From the NCBI RefSeq assembly GCF_027627575.1, contig NZ_CP114065.1, forward strand, positions 5,642,001 to 5,706,000: DNA of 64,000 nt, written 5' to 3'. Positions 18,483-26,588 of this stretch are shown one piece after another. The DNA is from Kribbella sp. CA-293567. GTDB lineage: Bacteria > Actinomycetota > Actinomycetes > Propionibacteriales > Kribbellaceae. The notes under the pieces were generated by a model. That model was not told where the DNA came from. It did no database searches and worked only from the letters and a program-made list of their open reading frames with translations. Numbering within the stretch: position 1 is the first letter of the stretch; every line of letters begins with the position of its first letter. A program made the position numbers and the translations under genes.

Positions 18483-19146
18483 CGAGGTGCTTCGTCGTCG
18501 TCGGATGGTTCGGCAGTTTGCCGATCGGGAGTTGCCAGCGGAGGTAGTGGATCGGATCGTGGCCAGCGCGCTGCGGGCGCCGTCAGCGGGTTTCGCGCAG
18601 GGCTGGGGATTCCTGGTGCTGCAGGACGCGGCGGACCGGGCGCGGTTCTGGCCGTTCGTACCGAACCAAACCGCGCACACCCCCGCGATGCAGAACGCGC
18701 CGCTGGTCGTCGTACCGATGGCTCAGAAGGCAAGCTACCTGGCGCGGTACGCCGAGGCTGACAAGGGCTGGGAGGACCGCGCCGAGGCGAAGTGGCCGGC
18801 GCCGTACTGGTATGTGGACACCGGTATGGCGACGCTGCTCATGCTGCTGTCCGCGGTCGACGAGGGGCTCGGCGCGTTCTTCTTCTGGATCATGCCCAAG
18901 GCGCGCGACGACCGGCCGGATTCGGAGATTCCCGCGCACCTGCAGCGGTTCCGCGACGAGTTCGGGATCCCCGACGACTATCACCCGATCGGCGCGATCG
19001 CGATCGGCTACCGCGCCGCCGACGCCGCACCGCAGAACCCGACACTCGCCGAACGACGGCGCAACATCGACCTCGTCGTCCATCGCGGGCAATGGGGTAC
19101 GCCGATGTACGGGTCGATCACCGAGCCGCCGGCAGCTTCACGCTGA
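18472..19146 (+). CDS. Nitroreductase family protein
   Basis: 224 residues. EVLRRRRMVRQFADRELP is the usual FMN phosphate-binding N-terminus, APSAGFAQGWGFLVLQD the active-site loop, and DEGLGAFFFWIMPKA the second FMN-binding part. These are FMN-dependent NAD(P)H oxidoreductases acting on nitro or quinone compounds. Start GTG 18472 lies 10 bp inside the divergent VOC reading frame, so the two genes share one short promoter. Confidence 0.85.
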   Translation: MEFTEVLRRRRMVRQFADRELPAEVVDRIVASALRAPSAGFAQGWGFLVLQDAADRARFWPFVPNQTAHTPAMQNAPLVVVPMAQKASYLARYAEADKGWEDRAEAKWPAPYWYVDTGMATLLMLLSAVDEGLGAFFFWIMPKARDDRPDSEIPAHLQRFRDEFGIPDDYHPIGAIAIGYRAADAAPQNPTLAERRRNIDLVVHRGQWGTPMYGSITEPPAASR

Positions 19147-19212
19147 CCCGCTGACCGCAGGGCAGGCCCGCTACCGCGATTACGACGGCCACGCGTCCCC
19201 GGTGTCCCCCGT

Positions 19213-19234
19213 GAGGACTACGGAAAGTGTCCTC
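19213..19234. promoter_or_regulatory. Inverted repeat upstream of the second TAP peptidase
   Basis: GAGGAC and GTCCTC arms separated by 10 nt, about 90 bp before the peptidase start. It is possibly an operator; it differs from the palindrome at 8264 and 42140. Confidence 0.25.
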
Positions 19235-19325
19235 TCCAAGGGGATTCGTGCCGCCGCGGTCTCCACTTACGTTGTGCTGGCGACGGCATCAGCGCGTCGC
19301 AACGCCGAAGCTGGAGGCACGAGCG

Positions 19326-20900
19326 ATGAAGACAATGCAACGGTCAGTGGGAGCCGGTATCCCCCGCAGGTTCACCGGGTTGGCGATCTCGGTGGCGCTC
19401 ACTGTCGCCGCGGTGGTGGGCGGTAACGCCGCCGCGGCAGACCAGGCGATGATCGCGGCCGCACCGCCTGCAGTCGCCGCGCCGCGCATAGTCTGGGGCC
19501 CGTGCCCGATGTCGACTGAGGACCCCCGGCTCATCTGCGGAACGGTGAAGGTTCCGCTCGACTACCGGAACCCCGGTGGCGAGCAGATCGAGGTAGCTGT
19601 CTCGAAGTTGCCGGCAGCAAAGTCCAGCGCTCGCCGCGGTGTCCTGCTGCTGAACCCGGGCGGCCCGGCGTTGCCCGGCCTGGACGCACCGGTTGCCATG
19701 GCGCCGACCCTGCCGCCGTCGGTGTTGGCGGCCTACGACCTGATCGGCTTTGACCCGCGTGGAGTCGAGCACAGCACCCCGCAGAGCTGCGGCCTCGACG
19801 ACCCGTCACTCGCCGGCCTCTTCCCGTACCCGGCCGCGGACGGCTCGATCACCGCGAACGTCAAGCACGCCCGCACCACCGCGGAACGGTGTCTGACGAA
19901 CGCCGGCCAGAAGCTCCGTCACTTCACCACCGCCAACACGGCCCGCGACCTGGACCGCATCCGTACGGCGCTCGGCGAGAAGAAGATCTCCTTCTGGGGT
20001 CAGTCCTACGGCACCTATCTCGGCACCGTCTACGCGTCGCTGTTCCCGAAGCGCGCCGACCGGGTGGTCCTCGAGGGCAACGTCGACCCCACGAAGGTCT
20101 GGGCCAACGCGAAGGACAACTGGGGCAAGGCCATGTCGGAACGCTTCCCCGACGCGGCAAAGGTCGCCGCGGCGCAGCACGCCACGCTCGGACTGGGTGG
20201 CACCGTCGACGAGGTGACGCAGAAGTACCTCGTACTCGCCGATCGCCTCGACCGCGCCCCCGCGCCCGTCCCCGGCACCTCGCTCATCCTGACGGGTTCG
20301 ATACTGCGCACCGTCACTTACAGCCTCCTGCTGCAGAACGAGGCCCTCCCTGTGCTGGCGCAGTTCTGGAAGGCTGCGGTCGCGCTGGCCGACGGCACGC
20401 TCACCGAGGCGGACGGCCAAGTACTCCAGCAGGTATTCGCCGCACCGCCGCCGACCCCGGGCGTGCCGGCCGACAACCAGGCCACCATGTTCCTGGCGCT
20501 GACCTGTGGTGACGCGCCGTGGTCCAACGACGTCCACGAGTACGCCCGCCGCACCGCCGAGGACCGCCGGGCCTGGCCGCTTACCGCAGGGATGCCCGCC
20601 AACATCTGGCCGTGCGCGTTCTGGCCGAAGCCGATCGAAAAGCCCGTCCGCGTTACCGACCAGGGACCGCGCAACATACTGATCCTGCAGAACCGCAGAG
20701 ACAACGCCACCCCGTGGGAGGACGGTCTCGGGCTGTACGAAGTCCTCGGCAAGCGAGCGGCTTTCGTCGGCGCGGAAAACGGCGGGCACTACGTGTACGA
20801 CCAGGGCTCCTCATGCGTGGACAAAGCGACGGTAGCGTTCCTGACTACCGGCCGGCTGCCGGGCAAGAAGGTCTACTGCACCGACGTCGCACCGCAGTAA
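19326..20900 (+). CDS. Secreted TAP-type alpha/beta hydrolase
   Basis: 524 residues. A signal region of about 40 residues ends with AANAAA-type Ala-rich sequence. The core has WGPCP, ICGTVKVPLDY, LLLNPGGP, GFDPRGVEHSTPQSC, Ser227 in GQSYGTYLG, then the TAP-like C-terminal domain with ILILQNRRDNATPW and GGHYVYDQ. It is more divergent than the 11.8- and 54.7-kb paralogues. GGAGG lies 8 nt before ATG 19326. It stands alone, convergent with the acyltransferase gene. Confidence 0.87.
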   Translation: MKTMQRSVGAGIPRRFTGLAISVALTVAAVVGGNAAAADQAMIAAAPPAVAAPRIVWGPCPMSTEDPRLICGTVKVPLDYRNPGGEQIEVAVSKLPAAKSSARRGVLLLNPGGPALPGLDAPVAMAPTLPPSVLAAYDLIGFDPRGVEHSTPQSCGLDDPSLAGLFPYPAADGSITANVKHARTTAERCLTNAGQKLRHFTTANTARDLDRIRTALGEKKISFWGQSYGTYLGTVYASLFPKRADRVVLEGNVDPTKVWANAKDNWGKAMSERFPDAAKVAAAQHATLGLGGTVDEVTQKYLVLADRLDRAPAPVPGTSLILTGSILRTVTYSLLLQNEALPVLAQFWKAAVALADGTLTEADGQVLQQVFAAPPPTPGVPADNQATMFLALTCGDAPWSNDVHEYARRTAEDRRAWPLTAGMPANIWPCAFWPKPIEKPVRVTDQGPRNILILQNRRDNATPWEDGLGLYEVLGKRAAFVGAENGGHYVYDQGSSCVDKATVAFLTTGRLPGKKVYCTDVAPQ

Positions 20901-20986
20901 CCGTGATGACCGGCAGGTTGTTGAGGTCCTCGGCATGCACGATCAGCACGTCGCCGAAGGCGAGGCGACCGGGCTGCCTGATCTGC

Positions 20987-21949
20987 TCAGAGGGGGATCC
21001 AGCCGAGTCGCAGTTGCCAGTGGCGGCCGGCTGCGAGGTGGCTGGTGATGGCTCGTTGCAGGGTGCTGTCCTGCGGTACGGCGGGCAGGTTGGCTGGGTC
21101 GACGGTGCCGACCGGGAACTGGAAGACGAACTCGAGCACGTCCCGGTCGGCCTCGATGGCGCGCGGCCACAGCGTGAAGCGGCGCTGGAACCTGATGATG
21201 TTCGACTCCGCCGGCAGGTACTCGGCCAACTGGTCGTCGAGGAGCCAGGAGGCGCAGGTCGCCCAGCGGTAGGTCTCGTCGGGGAAGTGCTTCGCGAAGA
21301 ACGGCACCGCCGCGGCGAACGATTCCGAGCAGGCCTGGTGGTTCATCGGGCCGTCGACGGAGATATGCACTTCGAGCGCGGGCTCGCCGGCCACCGGCCC
21401 GGTCGCTCCTTCGACCTCGGGCTCGCGGACCACTGTCCGGTCGAACTGCAGTCTGCCGAGGCGGAACAGGCTGCCGCGAAGGTGCCGGACGAACCAGTTC
21501 TGCTTGGTCAGACCGCCGACGCCGTACGACTGGCGGTGTAGCTCCATCTTCGCGCCGAGGTCGGCCAAGGTCGCCTGCGAGATCTCGTCGGAGATGCCGT
21601 GGGCGGCATGCCAGTCCCGTACGAGGGGCAGTACGGCGAGGTAGGCGTGCACGTAGAAGTACCGTCCGGCCTCCCCCAGCGCGGCGGGTGCGCTGGGCCA
21701 GTCGACCGGTGGATTCAACGTGCCGAGGTCGTCGGTGAGCACCCGGCAGACGGCCTGCAGGGCTTGCCAGCGTTCCGGCGTACGACGTCGGTCAGGCATC
21801 GTCGCGACGATCGGGTCGAGGTCGAGTTCGGGCACCCCCAGCCAGCGCAGCGACTCGATCGCCTGCGCCGGACCGGGAAGGTCGAGGTCGGCCACCTCAT
21901 GGCGAGCGAGTTCCAGTACCACCGATTGCCACTGTCCGACCGTCGTCAA
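20987..21949 (-). CDS. Acyltransferase domain-containing protein (NAT_N/GNAT_C-like)
   Basis: 320 residues from TTG 21949, chosen because GAGGAGG lies 6 nt upstream and the start overlaps the nagA stop. The protein is largely helical in the first half; ISVDGPMNHQACSES and FPDETYRWATCASWLLDDQL mark the second, which resembles GNAT-like C-terminal domains (PF18164) from memory. Tight coupling to nagA suggests work on amino sugars or their derivatives, but no activity can be assigned. Confidence 0.6.
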   Translation of the reverse strand: MTTVGQWQSVVLELARHEVADLDLPGPAQAIESLRWLGVPELDLDPIVATMPDRRRTPERWQALQAVCRVLTDDLGTLNPPVDWPSAPAALGEAGRYFYVHAYLAVLPLVRDWHAAHGISDEISQATLADLGAKMELHRQSYGVGGLTKQNWFVRHLRGSLFRLGRLQFDRTVVREPEVEGATGPVAGEPALEVHISVDGPMNHQACSESFAAAVPFFAKHFPDETYRWATCASWLLDDQLAEYLPAESNIIRFQRRFTLWPRAIEADRDVLEFVFQFPVGTVDPANLPAVPQDSTLQRAITSHLAAGRHWQLRLGWIPL

Positions 21950-23181
21950 TGCGCTCCTCCTCGTTGGCTGACGCATCGCCCCGCGACGTAGACGGACTCG
22001 ATCGTCAGACTCGCGTCGCCGGGGGCCCACTCGCAGCGGACCAGGTCCGCCGTGGCGCCGACCTGCATTCTCCCCCGCCCGCCGACGAACCGGCCGGGCA
22101 CCTCCGTCGCAAGACGCACCGCATCTCCCAAGCTCAGACCAGCCGAGCGCGCGGCCTGGGCAACACCGTCGGCGAGCCCTCGAGCGGCGCCCGCCAGGTA
22201 CGGCGTACCGGATCGCGACAGGCGTCCCTCCGCGGTGAGATCGACGGTGCCACCGACCGGAGCGTCGTACCGGCCGGGCGGCATGCCCGCCAGCGAGACG
22301 GCGTCGGACACCAGCAGCGCGCGGTCCAGTCCCTTCGCCCGGATCATCGCGGTCAGCGTGTCGTCCGGCAGATGGTGGCCGTCGGCAATGAATCCGGCAG
22401 TCAGCCGGTGATCGGCCAGCTGTGTCCACAGGTAGTTGGGATGCCGGGGCAGGACCGCATGCGCCCCGTTGCCCAGGTGAGTGCACAGCCGCGCGCCCGC
22501 GTCGACGACCGCGGTGAGCTGGTCCGGCGTCGCGTGGGTGTGCCCGACCGCCACGTGCACGCCGCGCTCGACCAGCCAGGACGTGTACGCCGGAGCGTCC
22601 GGGTAGTGCGGCGAGAGCGTCACCATTCCGATCAGACCGCCGGACGCCTCCTGCCACGCCTCGAACTCCGCGCGCGAGGGCGGACGGATGTGCTCCGGGT
22701 CGTGGACGCCGCGCGGCCCTTCCTCGGCGGAGATGTGCGGGCCCTCGAGGTGGACGTACGGGATGGCGTGCCGCAGCTCGGGGTCGCGCCGGCGCGCGTC
22801 GGCGATCTGCGCGAGCGCGTGCGCGATCCGCTCGTGAGCGCCGGTGACCAGCGTTGGCACGTACGTCGTGACGCCGGTCGCGCGCAAGGCGTGTGTCAGC
22901 GCGCGGATCGTCGCCGGGCTCACGTCGTCGGCGTTGGCATCGTGGCCGCCGAAGCCGTTGACCTGCAGGTCGACGAGACCGGGGATCAGCAGAGCCGAGC
23001 CTGGTCCGGCGGAGCCGGGGTCGGCGGAACCGGGGTCGGCGGAGTGGGAGCCGACGGAGTTGGCGAGGTCGGCGGAGTCCGCGGAGTCGACGGGCGTGAT
23101 GCGGGCGATCCGGCCGTCGACGATCGTGACCGCGATCGTCTCGCCGCGGCTCGGGTCCCTGCCGGTGACGGTGGTTCTCAT
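21946..23181 (-). CDS. nagA: N-acetylglucosamine-6-phosphate deacetylase
   Basis: 411 residues from ATG 23181 (GAGG 9 nt upstream). Amidohydrolase fold: LIPGLVDLQVNGFGG, HLEGPH metal site, VGHTHA, THLGNGAH and ADGHHL, with the catalytic Asp in LVSDAV. It removes acetate from GlcNAc-6-P, feeding glucosamine-6-P into metabolism. An unusual stretch at about residues 30-60 contains repeated SADPGSADPG-type units absent from typical NagA. A LacI-type operator overlaps its promoter and the divergent lacI gene. Confidence 0.9.
   Translation of the reverse strand: MRTTVTGRDPSRGETIAVTIVDGRIARITPVDSADSADLANSVGSHSADPGSADPGSAGPGSALLIPGLVDLQVNGFGGHDANADDVSPATIRALTHALRATGVTTYVPTLVTGAHERIAHALAQIADARRRDPELRHAIPYVHLEGPHISAEEGPRGVHDPEHIRPPSRAEFEAWQEASGGLIGMVTLSPHYPDAPAYTSWLVERGVHVAVGHTHATPDQLTAVVDAGARLCTHLGNGAHAVLPRHPNYLWTQLADHRLTAGFIADGHHLPDDTLTAMIRAKGLDRALLVSDAVSLAGMPPGRYDAPVGGTVDLTAEGRLSRSGTPYLAGAARGLADGVAQAARSAGLSLGDAVRLATEVPGRFVGGRGRMQVGATADLVRCEWAPGDASLTIESVYVAGRCVSQRGGAH
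22990..23090 (-). repeat. Short tandem repeats inside nagA
   Basis: A run of 12- to 15-bp units related to GGAGCCGGGGTCGGC, in frame, encoding Ser-Ala-Asp-Pro-Gly repeats between the first beta strands and the LIPG motif of NagA. It looks like slippage expansion of a surface loop. Confidence 0.65.
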
Positions 23182-23196
23182 AGGATCCATCCTCAT

Positions 23197-23212
23197 GTGC
23201 AACCGGTTGCAC
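23197..23212. promoter_or_regulatory. LacI-type operator between nagA and lacI
   Basis: GTGCAACCGGTTGCAC, a perfect 16-bp palindrome with the central CG of LacI-family operators. On the minus strand TTGACG (23217-23212) abuts it as a -35 and AGGATG (23193-23188) is a possible -10, which would start nagA mRNA at or near its ATG. An identical site lies at 24392. Confidence 0.85.
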
Positions 23213-23284
23213 GTCAATCGAAGGAATATCGTTCCCCTTTCGCTCGGTCCGCCCGGACGAGCCGCCGAGGGCTAGGCTGCGGAC

Positions 23285-24301
23285 ATGCCCACGCGCGCGC
23301 CAGGTGCCGGCAAGCCGACCATCAGTACGGTCGCCGCCGAGGCCGGAGTCTCCCGAGCGACGGTCTCGCGCGCCTTCAGCCAGCCACACCGCCTCAAGCC
23401 CGAGACCGTCGAGCGGGTTCTCGCCATCGCGCAGCGCCTCGGCTACGCGGTCAATCCGATGGCCAAGGCGCTCTCGACGGGCCGTTCGGGCAATCTCGCC
23501 GTGGTGGTGCCCGATATCGCGAACCCGTTCTTCCCGCCGATGATCCGGGCGATCGAGCAACGCGCCGATCAGGCCGGGTACGCCGTTTTCCTGGCGCACA
23601 CCAACGAGGATCCGGCCCGCGAGGACCTGCTGCTGACCCGACTCGCCAAGCAGGTCGACGGCTTCGTCATCGCCTCCAGCCGGATGACCGAGAGCGCTGT
23701 CCGGGCCCACGCCGAGCGGCACCCGGTGGTGCTGGTCAACCGCGACGTCGCCCGCATCGCGCGGGTGCTGATCGACACCACCGCCGGTGTCACGCAGGCC
23801 GTCGAGCACCTCGCGGAGCTCGGGCACCGTCAGATCGCCTATCTCGGCGGGCCGAATCGGTCCTGGTCCAACAGCCAGCGCCGCCGGACGGTGAAACGCG
23901 TCGGCGAGCGCAGGGGCCTGACCGTGACGATGCTGCCCGGCCGCCTCTCGTCGTACGAGCTGGGCCGCCAGGCCGTGCCGGACCTGCTGGCCACCGGCGC
24001 GACCGCGGTGATCGCGTTCGACGATCTGCTCGCGCACGGCATCCTCACCGGGCTGGCCGAGCGCGACCTCGTCGTACCGCGCGACTTCAGCGTGATCGGC
24101 TGCGACGACGTGCTCGGGGCCCAGACCTACCCCCCGCTCACCACTGTCTCGTCCCGATCGGCCGAAGCGGGCACCGCCGCCATCGACCTGCTGGCCGGCC
24201 GCCTCGAGAACGACGCCAGGAGCTCGGACGACCGGCTGCTGCTGGACACGTCGCTGGTGGTCCGCGCCAGCACCGCATCCGTGCCGCGCAAACGGCGTTA
24301 G
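23285..24301 (+). CDS. LacI family transcriptional regulator
   Basis: 338 residues. Helix-turn-helix and hinge: ISTVAAEAGVSRATVSRAFS to LGYAVNPMAKALSTGRSG; periplasmic-binding-like effector domain from residue 68 (VVVPDIANPFFPPMIRAIEQ) to the end. It is divergent from nagA with a palindrome in the gap and an identical one after the gene, so autoregulation and control of nagA and the MocA gene are likely. The effector is probably an amino sugar or its phosphate, by context. Confidence 0.93.
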   Translation: MPTRAPGAGKPTISTVAAEAGVSRATVSRAFSQPHRLKPETVERVLAIAQRLGYAVNPMAKALSTGRSGNLAVVVPDIANPFFPPMIRAIEQRADQAGYAVFLAHTNEDPAREDLLLTRLAKQVDGFVIASSRMTESAVRAHAERHPVVLVNRDVARIARVLIDTTAGVTQAVEHLAELGHRQIAYLGGPNRSWSNSQRRRTVKRVGERRGLTVTMLPGRLSSYELGRQAVPDLLATGATAVIAFDDLLAHGILTGLAERDLVVPRDFSVIGCDDVLGAQTYPPLTTVSSRSAEAGTAAIDLLAGRLENDARSSDDRLLLDTSLVVRASTASVPRKRR

Positions 24302-24391
24302 TTCCTGCCGCCAGGCAACAGCTCACGCGGTCGGACAGCGGGCACTGCTAATACTGATGACCACCGATCGAGGCCGATTCACACCCTTGAC

Positions 24392-24407
24392 GTGCAACCG
24401 GTTGCAC
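24392..24407. promoter_or_regulatory. LacI-type operator upstream of MocA gene
   Basis: Identical to the 23197 site, again with TTGACG (24387-24392) joined to it. The downstream ATG at 24422 lies 30 bp from that -35, as in nagA. Confidence 0.85.
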
Positions 24408-24421
24408 GCTTGACTCGCACT

Positions 24422-24535
24422 ATGTTGCCGTCGGCCATCGGTACCAGGGACGCCCGCCGTGCGCTCGAAGTGGTGCTCGGGGTCTACGAATCCGCCCGGA
24501 CCGGACAGCCGGTCCGACTCACCGGGAGAAACTGA
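24422..24535 (+). pseudogene. C-terminal remnant of a Gfo/Idh/MocA oxidoreductase
   Basis: A 37-codon frame (SAIGTRDARRALEVVLGVYE, then SARTGQPVRL) matches the last helix of MocA-family oxidoreductases. It starts 14 bp after the operator and ends with TGA one base before the GTG of the next gene. The rest of the gene, some 300 codons, is gone, apparently deleted between the promoter and its 3' end. Confidence 0.65.
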
Positions 24536-24536
24536 C

Positions 24537-25379
24537 GTGCGCATCGGAATCATCGGCACGGAGAACTCCCATGTCGATCACATCATCGACTACCTCAACG
24601 TCGAGCGTCAGGCCGGCGACACCCGGGTGGTCGCCCTCAGCGGTGGCCGGAGTGAGCGCAACGAGAAGCTGAAAACCATCGGTGGGCTCGAGCGACTGGT
24701 CGACGAGCCCACCGACCTGCTCGGTCTGGTCGACGCCGTCATCATCACCGACCGGCACGGCGGCCTGCACCGCGAGCACGCCGTACCGTTCCTGACCGCG
24801 GGTCTGCCCGTCTTCGTCGACAAGCCCTTGGCCTGCAGCGAAGCCGACGCCCGGGCCATCGTCGCTGCGGCCCGTGAGTACGAGGCGCCGCTCACGTCCT
24901 CGTCAGCGGTTCGCTGGGTCCCCGACACCGACGCGCTCGCTCGGGACGCCGCCACCCTCGGCACGACTCAGGTCGTCACCACGACCGGCCCCGCCGATCC
25001 CGGCAGCGAGTACGGCGGAATCTACTTCTACGGAATCCACTCGGTCGATGTGGCTCTCCGCCTGATGCCCGGCGAGGTCGGCGCCATCCAGGTGGAGCGC
25101 ATCGCCGACACGATCACCGCCACCGCGACCGTCGGCGCCGCCCGGATCGTGGTCAACCTCGTCGTCCCGGGCGAGGGCGGCCAGGTGCCCTTCCACGGCA
25201 TGGTCGTCGGCCGCCACGGCATCGCCGCCCGCAAGCTCACCCTCGGCCCGTCGTACGTCGAACCTGGGCTGCGCGCCTTCCTTGAAATGGCCGAGACCCG
25301 CCGCCCACCCATCTCCTACGACGACCTGGTGCGGCCGATGCGGATCCTCGACGCGATCGTGAGCGCCGTCGGCCCCTGA
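24537..25379 (+). CDS. Gfo/Idh/MocA family oxidoreductase
   Basis: 280 residues from GTG 24537 (GGAG 8 nt upstream). IGIIGTENSHVDHIIDYL is a Rossmann start; VDKPLACSEADARAIV carries the EKP-like site as DKP, and YFYGIHSVDVALRL the catalytic His region. It is shorter than the 330-390 residues usual for the family. Substrate unknown; the shared LacI operator suggests sugar or amino sugar conversion. Confidence 0.85.
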   Translation: MRIGIIGTENSHVDHIIDYLNVERQAGDTRVVALSGGRSERNEKLKTIGGLERLVDEPTDLLGLVDAVIITDRHGGLHREHAVPFLTAGLPVFVDKPLACSEADARAIVAAAREYEAPLTSSSAVRWVPDTDALARDAATLGTTQVVTTTGPADPGSEYGGIYFYGIHSVDVALRLMPGEVGAIQVERIADTITATATVGAARIVVNLVVPGEGGQVPFHGMVVGRHGIAARKLTLGPSYVEPGLRAFLEMAETRRPPISYDDLVRPMRILDAIVSAVGP

Positions 25380-25384
25380 AACGT

Positions 25385-25400
25385 CCCCGCTGGTGCGGGG
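25385..25400. terminator. GC hairpin between MocA and chitinase genes
   Basis: CCCCGC-TGGT-GCGGGG, a 6-bp perfect stem with 4-nt loop directly after the MocA stop and 30 bp before the chitinase start. It lacks a T-run, so termination is possible but not certain. Confidence 0.4.
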
Positions 25401-25431
25401 AATGCTCTGTCCGCCCCCAGATAGGAGCGTC

Positions 25432-26415
25432 ATGAAGATCTCGACCCGCTGGGCTTGCGCAGCTCTCGCGCTCGCCACCGTCACCACCGCACTGGTCGCC
25501 ACCGTGGCGCCGGCTCCGCCCGCCGGCGCCGCCGCCTCCGCCGTCCTGCCGAACGGTTTCCGCAGTGTCGGCTACCTGACGTCCGGCGCCGGAAGCGTCA
25601 GCAGTATCCAGTTCGGCAAGCTCACTCACGTCAACTACGCGTTCGTCAGGCCGAACTCCAACGGCACTCTGCAGGCCGTGCCGAACTCACCGAAGCTGTC
25701 CTCCCTGGTCAGCACCGGCCACAACCAGGGCGTCAAGGTACTGCTGGCCGTCGGCGGCTGGAACAACGGCGACGACACCGCCTTCGAGACCCTCGCCGCC
25801 AACAGCACCAGCCGGACGACGTTCGTCAACGCCTTGGTCGGTCTGATCAACCAGTACGGCCTCGACGGGATCGACATGGACTGGGAGTATCCCGATCCGG
25901 GCGCCTCGGCCACCAACTTCACCAAGCTGATGCAGCAACTGAGCGGCGCGCTCCGCCCGAAGGGCAAACTGCTCACGGCCGCGGTGACCGCGCGCGCCAC
26001 CACCGCGAACGGCGTCCAGCCTGCTGTCTTCGGCTACGTCGACTTCCTCAACATCATGGCGTACGACTCCGGCACCCCGCACGCCAACTACCAGTGGTCG
26101 ATCGACGCGGCGAACATGTGGAAGGCGCGCGGCCTGCCGGCCGGCAAGACCGTCCTCGGAGTGCCGTTCTACAGCCGCCCGAGCGAGAAGAGCTATGCAC
26201 AGCTGATCGCGCTGAACCCGGCGTACGCCTGGGAGGACTGTGTGAGCGTCAGCGGCACGTGGGAGTGCTACAACGGCATTCCCACGATCAGGAAGAAGAC
26301 CAAGTGGGCGATGGCCAACGCCGGCGGCGTCATGTACTGGCAGCTGGCCCAGGACACCACCGGCAGCACCTCGCTGGTGAACGCCATCTACCAGGTGGCC
26401 ATCGGTCAGGGCTGA
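25432..26415 (+). CDS. GH18 chitinase, secreted
   Basis: 327 residues with a Sec signal peptide ending near AGAAA (residue 35). Catalytic motif DGIDMDWE with acid Glu152, the SxGG-like VGGW strand, and late MYWQLAQD fit a single GH18 domain with no carbohydrate-binding module. It cleaves chitin to oligosaccharides outside the cell. AGGAG 4 nt before the ATG supports the start. The neighbouring nagA and LacI genes make this a chitin utilisation block. Confidence 0.92.
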   Translation: MKISTRWACAALALATVTTALVATVAPAPPAGAAASAVLPNGFRSVGYLTSGAGSVSSIQFGKLTHVNYAFVRPNSNGTLQAVPNSPKLSSLVSTGHNQGVKVLLAVGGWNNGDDTAFETLAANSTSRTTFVNALVGLINQYGLDGIDMDWEYPDPGASATNFTKLMQQLSGALRPKGKLLTAAVTARATTANGVQPAVFGYVDFLNIMAYDSGTPHANYQWSIDAANMWKARGLPAGKTVLGVPFYSRPSEKSYAQLIALNPAYAWEDCVSVSGTWECYNGIPTIRKKTKWAMANAGGVMYWQLAQDTTGSTSLVNAIYQVAIGQG

Positions 26416-26439
26416 GTTTCTGGCCAACAGAACCGATGG

Positions 26440-26545
26440 CGTGGTGCACGCCCGGCCGTCCGCCGACGAGCGGTACGTAGCCGTGATCGTGGTCGACTCC
26501 CCCTGTCGCGGTTGCGCGGAGACCGTGGCAAGGGCGTGCACCACG
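26440..26545. repeat. Widely spaced 14-bp inverted repeat
   Basis: CGTGGTGCACGCCC (26440-26453) and its exact complement (26532-26545) flank 78 bp between the chitinase and the M16-like gene. It may be a remnant of a mobile element end, a regulatory loop or chance; no transposase is nearby. Confidence 0.35.
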
Positions 26546-26588
26546 TCGGTTTCGCTGTGCTGGTTCTCGCCGGCAGTACAGTTCGCCG

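Noticed and set aside
21952-24037. Very long minus-strand open frame running from lacI through nagA
   Set aside because: Only its last third is real (acyltransferase-like protein from TTG 21949); the rest is antisense to lacI or out of frame with nagA.
25381-25404. CRISPR type I-E-like repeat (GTCCCCGCTGGTGCGGGGA)
   Set aside because: The hairpin resembles half of a type I-E repeat, but there is a single copy, no spacers and no cas genes; a simple hairpin after a stop codon explains it.
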